In this document: positions 16,705-26,370 of the stretch, in pieces
Layout: each line of letters begins with the position of its first letter
How positions within the stretch are numbered: the stretch's first letter is position 1
Origin: an uncultured Prevotella sp.
GTDB taxonomy: Bacteria; Bacteroidota; Bacteroidia; Bacteroidales; Bacteroidaceae
Direction: 5' to 3'
Assembly: GCA_900316295.1 (NCBI GenBank)
Contig: ONCJ01000010.1
Location: 1-60,705 of the forward strand
Length of the DNA: 60,705 bases
Translations under genes and position numbers: made by a program
Notes under the pieces: model-generated
What the model saw: the letters and a program-made list of their open reading frames with translations, nothing else
Told to the model about the DNA's origin: nothing
The model's database searches: none

Positions 16705-16713
16705 GCAAAAGTA
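16705..16713 (-). promoter_or_regulatory. -7 box of the yfhO-fucP-fkp operon
   Basis: TACTTTTGC on the minus strand fits TAnnTTTG and sits 16 nt before the chosen ATG at 16689, giving a very short leader. Confidence 0.65.
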
Positions 16714-16769
16714 CTAAATATCGAGAGAAATGCAAAAGAAAAACATGTTTTTCTTCTTACGTTGTAAAA

Positions 16770-16797
16770 CTTTCAACTTTCAACTTTCAACTTTCAA
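16770..16797 (+). repeat. Four CTTTCAA heptamers upstream of the mtnN -7 box
   Basis: Four exact copies of CTTTCAA end 10 bp before TACCTTTGCA. The array occupies the place where a -33 box would lie. Same geometry, different unit, as the arrays at typA, rpsO, the cca-type gene and the gene at 57017-57445. Confidence 0.9.
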
Positions 16798-16807
16798 CTT
16801 TATTTCA

Positions 16808-16817
16808 TACCTTTGCA
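16808..16817 (+). promoter_or_regulatory. -7 box of mtnN-luxS
   Basis: TACCTTTGCA, an excellent TAnnTTTG match, lies 136 nt before the mtnN ATG at 16954. No TTTG -33 box is seen because the region is taken by the CTTTCAA array. Confidence 0.75.
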
Positions 16818-16845
16818 GCCACAAGAACAAAAAGTATCGTCTTTC

Positions 16846-16870
16846 GCTCGAGCACTGCTCGCCTGCAAAG
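16846..16870. repeat. CTCGAGC-NNTGCTCGC element, copy 1
   Basis: CTCGAGC-ACTGCTCGCCTGCAAAG is matched by CTCGAGC-TATGCTCGCTTGCAAAG at 57548-57572, about 22 of 25 positions. The inner part CGAGCANTGCTCG can form a small hairpin. It lies in the mtnN leader. Confidence 0.6.
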
Positions 16871-16889
16871 AACTACCTAAGGGTCCCCA

Positions 16890-16934
16890 AGACACTAAAG
16901 ACCTTAAGGTCCTTAAAGTCCTTAAAGTCCTTAA
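16890..16934 (+). repeat. Five 9-bp units (AGTCCTTAA) in the mtnN leader
   Basis: AGACACTAA, AGACCTTAA, GGTCCTTAA, AGTCCTTAA and AGTCCTTAA follow each other in register, ending 20 bp before the mtnN start codon. They could be translated as an N-terminal Lys-Val-Leu repeat from an upstream ATG, but the MtnN family starts at MKIGLIVAMDKE, so this is leader RNA. Confidence 0.8.
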
Positions 16935-16953
16935 AAAAAAACTCCATAAAACA

Positions 16954-17622
16954 ATGAAAATAGGATTAATCGTAGCAATGGACAAAGAGCTCGTACAACT
17001 ACAAAAGCTCTTCGACGGAACAGACGTGATTGTAAGAAAATGCGGCATCGGCAAGGTGAACGCCGCGCTATGTGCACAGAAGATGATCTTCGAGCACCAC
17101 CCCGACTGCATCATTTCAAGCGGATGTGCGGGCGGCAATGGTGACGACATCAAAATACGCGATGTCATCGTGGGATCTGAGATCACATACCACGACGTAT
17201 ATTGCGGCAAAGCCATCGACGACACCACTGTCTACGGACAGGTACAAGGGCTACCGGTACGATACAAGGGCGACCCATTCCTGATGAACAAAGCATTGGA
17301 ACTGAACAATATCCTCGCAACCAAGGACGACATGGACATCAAGCTCCACTCTGGACTCATCGTCACAGGCGACTGGTTTGTAGATAGCAAGGCAAAAATG
17401 GCCGATATCATCGGACTTTTCCCCGATGCCAAAGCAGTAGATATGGAGTCGGCAGCCATCGCTCAGACGTGCCACATCCACAACGTACCATTCATCTCCT
17501 TCCGCGTCATCAGCGACATTCCGCTACGCGACACCGACGCATCACAATACCACAACTTCTGGGACACAGTAGCAAACCAGTCGTTCCATATCACTAAGCA
17601 GTTTGTGGAGAGTCTTGGATGA
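16954..17622 (+). CDS. mtnN: 5'-methylthioadenosine/S-adenosylhomocysteine nucleosidase
   Basis: The 222-residue product starts MKIGLIVAMDKE, with the usual Glu12, and has the GIGKVNAA block, SGCAGG, and the C-terminal VDMESAAIAQTC and FRVISD motifs that bind ribose and hold the catalytic acid. It removes adenine from S-adenosylhomocysteine and methylthioadenosine. The ATG at 16954 is preferred over a longer frame, which would translate the 9-mer leader array. luxS follows 38 bp later and acts on its product, S-ribosylhomocysteine. Confidence 0.95.
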   Translation: MKIGLIVAMDKELVQLQKLFDGTDVIVRKCGIGKVNAALCAQKMIFEHHPDCIISSGCAGGNGDDIKIRDVIVGSEITYHDVYCGKAIDDTTVYGQVQGLPVRYKGDPFLMNKALELNNILATKDDMDIKLHSGLIVTGDWFVDSKAKMADIIGLFPDAKAVDMESAAIAQTCHIHNVPFISFRVISDIPLRDTDASQYHNFWDTVANQSFHITKQFVESLG

Positions 17623-17623
17623 G

Positions 17624-17657
17624 GTTTTAGTTTTGAGTTTTGAGTTTTGAGTTTTGA
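17624..17657. repeat. GTTTTGA heptamer array between mtnN and luxS
   Basis: One GTTTTA unit and four exact GTTTTGA units fill the 38-bp gap right up to the luxS start at 17661, so no Shine-Dalgarno sequence is present before luxS. Confidence 0.88.
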
Positions 17658-17660
17658 GAT

Positions 17661-18155
17661 ATGGAAGTAATAAAGAGTTTCACAATAGACCACACCCAAC
17701 TAAAGCCAGGTATATACGTATCACGCATTGACAAAGGCTTTACCACATTCGACCTGCGCATCACCGAACCCAACAAGGAGCCAGCCATCGCACCGTCAGC
17801 CATCCACAGCATAGAACATCTGATGGCTACTTGGTTCCGCAACTCTGAAGCCAAGGACGACGTAGTATACGTCGGTCCGATGGGATGCCTAACTGGCATG
17901 TACGTCATCATGACAGGAACATATACCGTAGAGGATATGCGACGGCTGACCATAGAGTGTCTGAAATGGATACTGACACAGGACAAGGTGCCAGCTACCG
18001 AGCCACAGACCTGCGGCAACTACTTGCTCCACGACCTGCCCATGTGTAAGTGGGAATGTGCCAGATACCTCGACCGACTCACCCACGACTTCCATAGCGA
18101 ATATGCCAAGCTACAGGTAACTCTCGACGACGGAAAAGTATTTGCCGACGCATAA
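17661..18155 (+). CDS. luxS: S-ribosylhomocysteine lyase (AI-2 synthase)
   Basis: LuxS splits S-ribosylhomocysteine into homocysteine and the AI-2 precursor DPD. The 164-residue product has the metal site HSIEH at 49-53 and the cysteine in TCGNYLLHDL (Cys118), plus the catalytic cysteine in GPMGCLTG (Cys76). Length is normal. It lies directly behind mtnN, so both steps of SAH recycling are in one transcript, and a terminator follows at 18193. Confidence 0.96.
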   Translation: MEVIKSFTIDHTQLKPGIYVSRIDKGFTTFDLRITEPNKEPAIAPSAIHSIEHLMATWFRNSEAKDDVVYVGPMGCLTGMYVIMTGTYTVEDMRRLTIECLKWILTQDKVPATEPQTCGNYLLHDLPMCKWECARYLDRLTHDFHSEYAKLQVTLDDGKVFADA

Positions 18156-18192
18156 TTACTTCCGATTCCATCGTCAGTATAAACAACACAAC

Positions 18193-18221
18193 AAAACCTC
18201 CTTGCAACCCAAGGAGGTTTT
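18193..18221 (+). terminator. Terminator of mtnN-luxS
   Basis: AAAACCTCCTT (18193-18203) and AAGGAGGTTTT (18211-18221) form an 11-bp perfect stem with a 7-nt loop followed by T-rich sequence, 37 bp after the luxS stop. Confidence 0.85.
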
Positions 18222-18340
18222 CTTTATAGCATAGTGAAAGGGCTTAACGACAGCTCCTTGACAACCGTTTCCCCGCAATCGTTTTCATACTTTTTTCTTT
18301 TTTTTTCGTCAAATCACTTGCTTCATACACATATTATATA

Positions 18341-18350
18341 TACCTTTGCA
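18341..18350 (+). promoter_or_regulatory. -7 box of the giant surface-protein gene
   Basis: TACCTTTGCA matches the consensus and lies 110 nt before the ATG at 18460. The 304-bp gap 18156-18459 holds this box, the terminator and a ~100-nt leader; nothing else was seen. Confidence 0.7.
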
Positions 18351-18459
18351 CGACTTTTTCAGACGCCATTCATTTGGGCACTTATTATCAAGCTATATAA
18401 GTTAACAATCTGAAATAACAGAAAAATATATAAACCAACAACTAATAATACTAAAAGCA

Positions 18460-21400
18460 ATGAAGAAGTTTCTAACTTTATCACTGTTATTCCTGTCCGC
18501 ACTGTTTGGAGGAAACAAGGTAATGGCAGACGAGACGTTGATCAATTACCCTGTCGTAAAAGGTACAACAACAGTTGGTGTAGACATCACCAGCGGCTCT
18601 GCAACCATCAATTTCACTTCTAACATTACCATTGAGACAAAAAACAATATTGATGGTGCGAAGTTAGACAACTCCACCAGCAAGTACATAAAAATTGTAC
18701 TTCCTCAGGCTCTACGAACAGGTGACGTAATAGCTTTAAAAGGATTTTGCACATCATCGGGTAACACCATTGGCTTCAACCTGTCATCAACAGCTGGCGG
18801 AACGACAGTGGGAACAAACACTCTAACCTCAGACAAGACAGCTCAAGACTTTTCTTACACTGTCACAAACAGCGATGTTCTGGTAGGAAAGTCAACATTC
18901 TACATATATCGCCAGACCGATGTATCTACTTATTTCCATTCAATAACTGTAACGACGCCCGATATCGTAACACCAGAAATAGGCTACAACATACCTATTG
19001 AGGATTTGCGATTCAAGCATCTCACTTACGACCCCAGCCGCACTAACATCTGCGGATTCGATATAACGACTTCCGGCTGGCAATCTCAAACTAACAATCA
19101 AACGACGCCAAACAAATATTATATCCATCTGAACAAAGACAATTTGAGCAGCAACACCATTACCGTTACACCAAACTCGGCTAACAGCGGCGTAAAGATT
19201 ACCAAGGTGGTACTGGTGGGTGATGCCAACACCTTTGATGGCACTACTGCTCAGACTACAAGTGAAACAGGGGCAACAGTAAGCCCGACTACAGGTAAAG
19301 ACCAAATTATCTGGAGCAACACCTCTGGAGCCTCGTCGGCAACCATCAGCCTGACCGCAACTACAACGCCTTATGTGAAATATATCTATATTTACACCGA
19401 CAGCTATACCACATGGACGAAGCAGGACGTTTCACTTTCGTTCTCACCGAACAACAGCTCGGTGGCACCGAGCAGCAGCGAGGTTAATGTATCACCGACA
19501 ACGACACCTTCAAACTTCAGAGTAGACTATACCTATAACGCAGGGGTTACTGGGGCAACGGGAATCTATCATCTCAGCTCCGAGACTTATGGCATAACCC
19601 CCAATACAAGTCAAGGTTCTGCTACAGTAACAGCTTCTTTTGGAGGTAACGCATTCTACAACGCAGCATCAGATGCAGTCTATACACTGAACATCGTGAA
19701 CAACACCGAGCACAACAAGACCATCTCGGTGAGTGACATGAAGTATAACCCGACATTCTACAGCAGCTACGGTTTGTCTGCCACTGACGGCATCGACCGT
19801 ACATTAGGTGGTTTCCAGTTCCACTTCGAGGGTGGTGGGGGTATTAAACTCAACAACGAATCCACCATCTCCTTATTTAATAGATCGGCTGGAAAAGGAA
19901 AGATTACCATCACTCCACAGAAAAACGGTACAGGCACGATTACTATCACGAAAGTGGTGCTCACCCTGACAGGTTCTAAAACAGGAACGGTAAAAGTAAA
20001 CGACGGAAGTGATCAGACAGTACACGATAACTCTGGCTCGGTTACATTCGACGACCTAACAGGCGAGACCTTCACAATAGAAGGGTCGGGGACAGCTGAT
20101 GACAATAATGAAATAGACATTACTGCCTTCGAGATTTTCTACACTGACCCTAATGGCGTACTACAGGTAACGAAGGTTCGCCCAACGATAACCTTCAGTA
20201 AGGCATCGGACGTTGTAGCTCTTGGCGGAGCTTACACCTCGCCTACAATAACCACAGTTCCTGGCAACTTCGACATAAGTGTTAGCAGTAGCAATACATC
20301 GCTGGCCACTGTGACTACAACAAAGACGGATGGAACTACACCAGCATTAGTGCAACTCGTCACAAATGCTTCTGGCACATCCACCATCACAGCCTCATCA
20401 ACCAATAACGATTATTTTGACGCAGCGACGAATGCAACATATACCGTAACAGTTGCTGACGCTGTGGTAACACCTACGTTCAGCCAACCTTCTGGCTCAA
20501 GCGTAGCGCTAGGTACATCAGTAACCATTAGTACCTCGACAACAGGTGCCACCATATATTACACCACCGACGGAACCACTCCTACCACCTCGAGCACACA
20601 AGGAACAACGGTGACAATCAACAACGATGTTACCATAAAGGCTATCGCCGTTAAGGATGGCGTAGTATCGGATGTGGCTACTGCCACCTATACCGTAACA
20701 AATGGCAAGACGTGGGACTTCACCACTCTGAATGTTACCAATACCATCAACAATGACACCTATACCGAGGACCAGACGACTAAATTCTGGTGGGTAGGTA
20801 ACAAGGAGACTAACCCCAACTACTATGCCAACCAGTTTGTTACCACTAACAAAGATGATGCATACGCTACTTATGCCGCACCAAGTGGCTCTCAGATGTA
20901 CGAACTGAAGTTCGGTCGCAACGGCGATGTCCTGAAAGTCGGCAGCCTCCGTCTCTATCCAAACAGTACAGGCAATACAGATGGTTATCTGACATATAAC
21001 AATACAAATGTAAAGATAGGCATTCCTGTCACAGCTGGTCAGACAGTACGCATCACCTTTGGTGGTGAAGCCACATTCGACTATACCAATGCCACTCTGG
21101 AGAGTGGCTCGGCGACAGCTGCAGCAGGTAGCACAGAGGTTCTCGAATTAAAGGCTATAGCAAATGGATATGTAGATATCAGCAACACATCTAACAGACC
21201 GCATTTGTATAAGATTGAGGTATACGATGACAATCGAACAGAGTTCGGACTTCGCTCTGTAGGCTCTCAAGACCTGACATACGATAACTCATCTGCTACT
21301 ACTTTTAATCATAACATTGCAACGGTAAATGAGAATAATGCAGCAACTAACTACGGGCTCTCAACAACGAACAATAGTGAGTTTGAGTTTGTATCCTCAG

Positions 21401-24400
21401 ACCCATCCGTCATTGACGTAAGTAATGTTGGGATCACATGGGATCAGTCTAATGGTAGATTCCAGATTACTGGTATTAAAGTCGGTGACGCAGGAACAGC
21501 TTATATCACAATCAACTACGCTGGTAACAGCACATATAAGCCAACATCGGGAACTACAGCACTTTTCACCGTGACAGGTAAGGCTGCGTACGGAGTTAAT
21601 ATAGACGACCAGCAGGTTCAGCGCGGTCAGCGTTCTAACTTCGCACCATACATAACCAATGCCGCAGGCGAACACATCGGCATCCGTGAGACAGAGACTT
21701 CTGGAACATATGAGACATTCGTGTATGGTGATGACGAAGATGTAGAGGAAACCAACTATTCTAACTACTTTGACTTCACATACGCAACGGTAACACCAGA
21801 GACCGGAACTGGTACAAACTATGACAAGATAACGGTAGGAGCATCTGATGGTATCATCAGCACCTATACTGGTAGCGGTTCGGAGAGAGTATACGCTGAG
21901 GTCGGGGCCAAACGACAGTTCACAGTGACAGCAACACTGAAGAGCACTGCACCCGAGGGTGTCAAAGCACTCTTCAGAAATATGACTCCCGCACCAACAA
22001 GTACAGCCACAATAACCATCATTGAGGCTGCAGCACAGATAGAACTCGAATTCTATTGGGATGCTGCTATGACCATACCTGTGACAGGACCTGGCAGCGA
22101 CAAAGACTATAAGCTGAGTGGTTCAACCGGTCTCTTCGGAGAGTCAGGAACCTTCCCCAACGGATTCCCCAATGGTCGAATGATGTATGTGAAAGTAAAA
22201 AATGCCGGAGACAACATCTGGTTCTCGTTCGCAAAGAACGGCGATGCCGCTGACATCAAATCAAACCCAAAACTTGACAAGAGCAAACGGATATACCAGT
22301 ATCGTCGTGGTATACCTATTTATATCGATGAAGATCTTGTTTCTGGCGATTACGTATGCGTGAATGCTGTTGCAACAAGTCCTCAGCAGGATGGAAGCGA
22401 GCCTCTTGATGGTGGTGTAGCAAAGATGAAGTTCATGATTGTTGCTCATGATCGTCCTGCACAACCTACCTACGACCCTGTATCGCCAGATGCAAATAGC
22501 GAATTAAACGTTGAAGGCAAAAAGATCATGTCTACGGCAGAGAACGTTGTAGCCTATGGTGAGGGAGCATCTAAGAGTTCTGCTGGACGTGGCAATCTGG
22601 TATACGGAAAGTTCTCGACTTCAAGCATATACACCACAGCACAACTCATCAACGAGTCAACAGTATCAAGCGGTATCGACAACGTACCTGTCATCTCTAC
22701 TGAGGTGAACAAGCGCCGATTTACTGCCGTACAGATAAGAACAGAGTCGGAAGGCAACGAGTATATCAGCTTCCAGACTTATACTGAATACTACTATCTC
22801 TTCGATACTACGTTGAAACTCGACCTTCCATCAACAACAAACCGTATAGCACAAACGACCACCTACGCCCTGGGCACTACTACCTTCGGCAATGGTTTGC
22901 AGTATAAGGTGACATGGGTCAACAAAGGTAACAAGGGACTAAGCGGTGCTGACCCTGAATACAAGGGTAATCCCGTAAACCAAGAGGTGGACTACTACGA
23001 GCAGAACTCACACAAGAAGGTAACATTTGCCATCGTGGATAGAAATGGTGCTGATGGCACTGATGTCGACATCAACACTGGAACCGTAACCGCAGGAACA
23101 AATCCTGGTTGGGTAAAGGTACGTGCCACTTACAATGGTACTATAGAGAAAGAGTACCATGGTGGTAGCAGCAATATCAACAAAGACAATGCTGAAAAGA
23201 ACGGTGGCATACAGGTGGGTGAGCCACAGTATAGTAGCTACACCGCCTCCTCAACAGCAGAGTATTACGTATATGTAAACTCCGAAAAGGGCGAACCAAT
23301 CATCACACCTCCATCACGCAAGTTTACATCAACACAGGAATATACTATTGAAGCACCAAAACAATGGGATGTACGCTACACGATAGATGGTACCGATCCA
23401 ACACCAACAACAGGCACTAAGCTAAGCGCAAACAAGAGCATTAAGCTTGTTACAGGTCAGACCATCACTGTGAAAGCCATCGCATACAACCCTGACCCTG
23501 AAGGAACAGAATGGACCTCAGATGACAAGAGTCGTATTGTACAGGAGACCTACACAAAGGTAGACCCACTACCAGACCCTATCTTCAATCCAGATGGTGT
23601 ACCGACACCATACGTATACTACACTAATACGCTGACGGTACAAATCTCTTGTAACTATGCCGGCTCTATGATTTTCTATACCACAGACGGCACAGAGCCT
23701 GTACGTGGTGCAGACAACACCTATCAATACTCTGGTTTGAGCAAGGTTATCATCTCGGGCAACAAAGCCATCAAGGCAATAGCATGGGATCCAGTGAACG
23801 ACATATACTCTAACGTGGTGACATCAAACTACCTGTACTCTACAGATATGGAAAAACCATTCTTCCAGATTTCAGAAGACGGAAGCACATGGAAAGGTAT
23901 GGACGAAAACGGCAATCTCGTGGATAATGGCACATACTGGAACTCAGGACAAAGCCAGGAAATAACTCCAGCTACACAGATACGTATTAAGACTGCCGAC
24001 GGACTGGGTACTATCTACTATACTCTCAATGGCAACATGCCTACAGAGAATAACATGGTATTTGAAAACATACCATTCACACTGGCTAAGACCACTACAG
24101 GACGCGCTGTCGTAATGCTTGACGAGGCAAGTAGCGGTATGGCATGGGCTGTATTTATCATCAATCCAAATAGATATCCTGTATGGGAGGCAGTACAGAG
24201 CACGACACCTAATGGTACCCTCAACAAGGGTCAGCGTGTGATAACAACAAATGCAAATCTCTCCGTGGAGAATTCAAGTTCTGGAATCAATACTGGCTCT
24301 ATTGAAAACGACGAGGATGTGGTATATGCACAGCCATACATCACAGCTACCTTTGGAGGATACGACGATAAGGAATGGACATATATGACCATTGCTGACG

Positions 24401-26049
24401 ACGCCATCGGTACACCTCTTGATGCAGTTGGAACATATAGCATCAAGAGTAGTGACAATGCCAAGATGGAGGAGAAGTTCCAGGTAAAAACAGGCGTTGC
24501 GCCAGGTGACAACTACAACCATATTTACACCAACAGTACAACTTATCCTACTACACATGAGCGCACCTTCAAGATGCCATCAAAGGGTACGTATGTGAAG
24601 TTCGAACCTGAAAAAGACGGCGACCTCACAATTTGGGCTTTGCAGCAAGGCTCACTTAACTATCATGAGGACGAGGTGCTCTGTAAGACATTCATCCGCT
24701 ATCGACCTGTTTACCTTATCGACGAACAGGGCAACAGCATACAGGTGAAGAAGGTGAACGGAGTGGATCAGATGTGGAGTTCTGCAAGACTCAGTGATGC
24801 TTGGAACTATATTAAGGAGACGGCTGAAGCTAATAGCGGTAATGGAAATTGGCCTAAGTATACCAATGGCGAGGATGAACATAAAAAAGATCCCGAATAT
24901 GGTGAAAATATCACCTATCGTGGAGACGACACCTTCGTAGCAAACAAAGCCTTCTCTCAAGATGAATCGAGAGCTATCTATAATCTGTATAACAACTATA
25001 TAACAACCAACAATATCGCTATCGGCGACCAGTTGAAACCATTCGCAATTCATACAGGAACAAGCATCTCGCAGACAAATGGTTTGTACGTGGATGCAAG
25101 CAACGATGGTACGGGTTACATCATGCTTACTGGTGGATACGTTAAATACATATTCCCTGTAAAAGCTGGTAAGACCTACTTCTTCTTTGGTCAGCAAACA
25201 AAGATTGGTATCCGCGGCTTCCAGTTCGTACCGACGGAGACTGGTGAACGTTCTAAAGTAGAGATTATCAAGGATGAGAGTACTGTCAAGGTAGATAATA
25301 CAACCAAAACCCTTGCTGAAGCTATCACGCAATGTGCGGGGAAAGCAGTTAACGTAAAACTGAAGAAACGAAGCTTCCAACAAGATACATGGGCTTCACT
25401 TACACTACCATTCAGCGTCAGCGTTGCTCAGGTTGAGAAGGTGTTCGGTCCATACACCGACATCATCCACTTCGATGATATCACACGAAATGACCAAACA
25501 GGCAACTATAAGCTGTTAATGAAGCGTCACTGGCACAAGATGATTGTGGCTGGTACACCTATCTTCATTAAACCTACCGAGGCTGTAACAGACCCAACAT
25601 TTGAAGGTGTACAACTTGAAACCAGCACGATTGACGAGATGGCAGCATCCACCGTCACTAACCAGTACAAGATGACTGGTACACTCGTTAAGGCTGATAA
25701 TGCACTGAAGAAGGACGACTATTACCTTAATGGAAGCGGTGCACTAACTCAGATGGCAAAACCAAGTGCAAACGTAAACTCTGCCTACGCATGGATTCAG
25801 TATATCGGTGCAGCTAATCATGCTAAGGGTCTGACTATCGGTATCACTGATTTCGACAATACTTTATTATCGGACGATGAGACGACAGGAATACAAATCG
25901 CACTGTTAGAAGAGTCTGGTATCAACACATTCGGAACCGATGATAACATTTACAACCTCAATGGCATCAAGGTGGGCGACGGTTCATCAATACAGAACCT
26001 ACCAAAGGGTATTTATGTTGTGAAAGGTAAGAAAGTTATTATCAAATAA
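18460..26049 (+). CDS. Giant (2529 aa) secreted multi-domain surface protein
   Basis: A Sec signal peptide (MKKFLTLSLLFLSALFGG, cut near VMADE) is followed by beta-rich, Thr/Ser/Asn-rich repeats. Ig-like segments occur near residues 325-415 and 565-665. Chitobiase C-terminal-like repeats, marked by ATIYYTTDGTTPT-type motifs, occur near 670-750, 1610-1700 and 1700-1795, with a variant near 1800-1900 (GTIYYTLNGNMPT). The last ~40 residues (YNLNGIKV.. LPKGIYVVKGKKVIIK) match the tail of the protein at 352-903 and resemble a type IX secretion sorting domain. It is likely a cell-surface adhesin or stalk carrying glycan-binding modules; no catalytic domain was recognised. A 76-residue gene follows 19 bp later. 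Confidence 0.88.
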   Translation: MKKFLTLSLLFLSALFGGNKVMADETLINYPVVKGTTTVGVDITSGSATINFTSNITIETKNNIDGAKLDNSTSKYIKIVLPQALRTGDVIALKGFCTSSGNTIGFNLSSTAGGTTVGTNTLTSDKTAQDFSYTVTNSDVLVGKSTFYIYRQTDVSTYFHSITVTTPDIVTPEIGYNIPIEDLRFKHLTYDPSRTNICGFDITTSGWQSQTNNQTTPNKYYIHLNKDNLSSNTITVTPNSANSGVKITKVVLVGDANTFDGTTAQTTSETGATVSPTTGKDQIIWSNTSGASSATISLTATTTPYVKYIYIYTDSYTTWTKQDVSLSFSPNNSSVAPSSSEVNVSPTTTPSNFRVDYTYNAGVTGATGIYHLSSETYGITPNTSQGSATVTASFGGNAFYNAASDAVYTLNIVNNTEHNKTISVSDMKYNPTFYSSYGLSATDGIDRTLGGFQFHFEGGGGIKLNNESTISLFNRSAGKGKITITPQKNGTGTITITKVVLTLTGSKTGTVKVNDGSDQTVHDNSGSVTFDDLTGETFTIEGSGTADDNNEIDITAFEIFYTDPNGVLQVTKVRPTITFSKASDVVALGGAYTSPTITTVPGNFDISVSSSNTSLATVTTTKTDGTTPALVQLVTNASGTSTITASSTNNDYFDAATNATYTVTVADAVVTPTFSQPSGSSVALGTSVTISTSTTGATIYYTTDGTTPTTSSTQGTTVTINNDVTIKAIAVKDGVVSDVATATYTVTNGKTWDFTTLNVTNTINNDTYTEDQTTKFWWVGNKETNPNYYANQFVTTNKDDAYATYAAPSGSQMYELKFGRNGDVLKVGSLRLYPNSTGNTDGYLTYNNTNVKIGIPVTAGQTVRITFGGEATFDYTNATLESGSATAAAGSTEVLELKAIANGYVDISNTSNRPHLYKIEVYDDNRTEFGLRSVGSQDLTYDNSSATTFNHNIATVNENNAATNYGLSTTNNSEFEFVSSDPSVIDVSNVGITWDQSNGRFQITGIKVGDAGTAYITINYAGNSTYKPTSGTTALFTVTGKAAYGVNIDDQQVQRGQRSNFAPYITNAAGEHIGIRETETSGTYETFVYGDDEDVEETNYSNYFDFTYATVTPETGTGTNYDKITVGASDGIISTYTGSGSERVYAEVGAKRQFTVTATLKSTAPEGVKALFRNMTPAPTSTATITIIEAAAQIELEFYWDAAMTIPVTGPGSDKDYKLSGSTGLFGESGTFPNGFPNGRMMYVKVKNAGDNIWFSFAKNGDAADIKSNPKLDKSKRIYQYRRGIPIYIDEDLVSGDYVCVNAVATSPQQDGSEPLDGGVAKMKFMIVAHDRPAQPTYDPVSPDANSELNVEGKKIMSTAENVVAYGEGASKSSAGRGNLVYGKFSTSSIYTTAQLINESTVSSGIDNVPVISTEVNKRRFTAVQIRTESEGNEYISFQTYTEYYYLFDTTLKLDLPSTTNRIAQTTTYALGTTTFGNGLQYKVTWVNKGNKGLSGADPEYKGNPVNQEVDYYEQNSHKKVTFAIVDRNGADGTDVDINTGTVTAGTNPGWVKVRATYNGTIEKEYHGGSSNINKDNAEKNGGIQVGEPQYSSYTASSTAEYYVYVNSEKGEPIITPPSRKFTSTQEYTIEAPKQWDVRYTIDGTDPTPTTGTKLSANKSIKLVTGQTITVKAIAYNPDPEGTEWTSDDKSRIVQETYTKVDPLPDPIFNPDGVPTPYVYYTNTLTVQISCNYAGSMIFYTTDGTEPVRGADNTYQYSGLSKVIISGNKAIKAIAWDPVNDIYSNVVTSNYLYSTDMEKPFFQISEDGSTWKGMDENGNLVDNGTYWNSGQSQEITPATQIRIKTADGLGTIYYTLNGNMPTENNMVFENIPFTLAKTTTGRAVVMLDEASSGMAWAVFIINPNRYPVWEAVQSTTPNGTLNKGQRVITTNANLSVENSSSGINTGSIENDEDVVYAQPYITATFGGYDDKEWTYMTIADDAIGTPLDAVGTYSIKSSDNAKMEEKFQVKTGVAPGDNYNHIYTNSTTYPTTHERTFKMPSKGTYVKFEPEKDGDLTIWALQQGSLNYHEDEVLCKTFIRYRPVYLIDEQGNSIQVKKVNGVDQMWSSARLSDAWNYIKETAEANSGNGNWPKYTNGEDEHKKDPEYGENITYRGDDTFVANKAFSQDESRAIYNLYNNYITTNNIAIGDQLKPFAIHTGTSISQTNGLYVDASNDGTGYIMLTGGYVKYIFPVKAGKTYFFFGQQTKIGIRGFQFVPTETGERSKVEIIKDESTVKVDNTTKTLAEAITQCAGKAVNVKLKKRSFQQDTWASLTLPFSVSVAQVEKVFGPYTDIIHFDDITRNDQTGNYKLLMKRHWHKMIVAGTPIFIKPTEAVTDPTFEGVQLETSTIDEMAASTVTNQYKMTGTLVKADNALKKDDYYLNGSGALTQMAKPSANVNSAYAWIQYIGAANHAKGLTIGITDFDNTLLSDDETTGIQIALLEESGINTFGTDDNIYNLNGIKVGDGSSIQNLPKGIYVVKGKKVIIK

Positions 26050-26068
26050 TCAGAAAGGAGGCAAAACA

Positions 26069-26299
26069 ATGAAAAAGATATATCTAAAACCGACAACAGA
26101 AGCATATGCCCTTTTGGAAAGTGGAGGCATCATGGACGGAATATCAGGAAATGGAATCAATGGAGTTACTGACGAAAAAAATCGTGACCAACAATTAGAA
26201 GAAGGTGGAACTGGCGATGGAACAGGCATGGGTGCCAAGCGCTTTGACTTCGACTGGGACTTAGAGGACTTCAATGATTTCAAAGACACGTGGGAATAA
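26069..26299 (+). CDS. 76-residue partner protein of the giant surface protein
   Basis: The product starts MKKIYLKPTTEAYALLESGG, has a Gly-rich middle (GNGINGV, EEGGTGDGTGMG) and an acidic aromatic end (FDFDWDLEDFNDF). Small proteins with an MKK-x-Y-x-KPTTE start are, as I recall, common in Prevotella and Bacteroides, often next to large surface-protein genes, but have no known function. It lies 19 bp after the giant gene behind AGAAAGGAGG, an unusually strong Shine-Dalgarno sequence for this phylum, and before a terminator, so it is cotranscribed. The ESGG at 17-20 looks like a double-glycine leader site; this is speculative. Confidence 0.7.
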   Translation: MKKIYLKPTTEAYALLESGGIMDGISGNGINGVTDEKNRDQQLEEGGTGDGTGMGAKRFDFDWDLEDFNDFKDTWE

Positions 26300-26316
26300 T
26301 ATAAAATAAAAGGTAA

Positions 26317-26353
26317 TATAAAAAGGCAAAACTTCGAGTTTTGCCTTTTTATA
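26317..26353. terminator. Bidirectional terminator between the 76-aa gene and typA
   Basis: TATAAAAAGGCAAAACT and AGTTTTGCCTTTTTATA form a perfect 17-bp stem with a TCG loop. A and T runs at both ends suit convergent genes. Confidence 0.92.
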
Positions 26354-26370
26354 TTTATTGAGAGCGGTAC

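Noticed and set aside
16813-16953. N-terminal extension of mtnN
   Set aside because: It would translate the leader 9-mers; MtnN proteins begin at the MKIGLIVAMDKE start at 16954.
24652-25383. 243-codon minus-strand frame in the giant gene
   Set aside because: Antisense shadow; the giant protein's repeats and tail show that the plus strand is coding.
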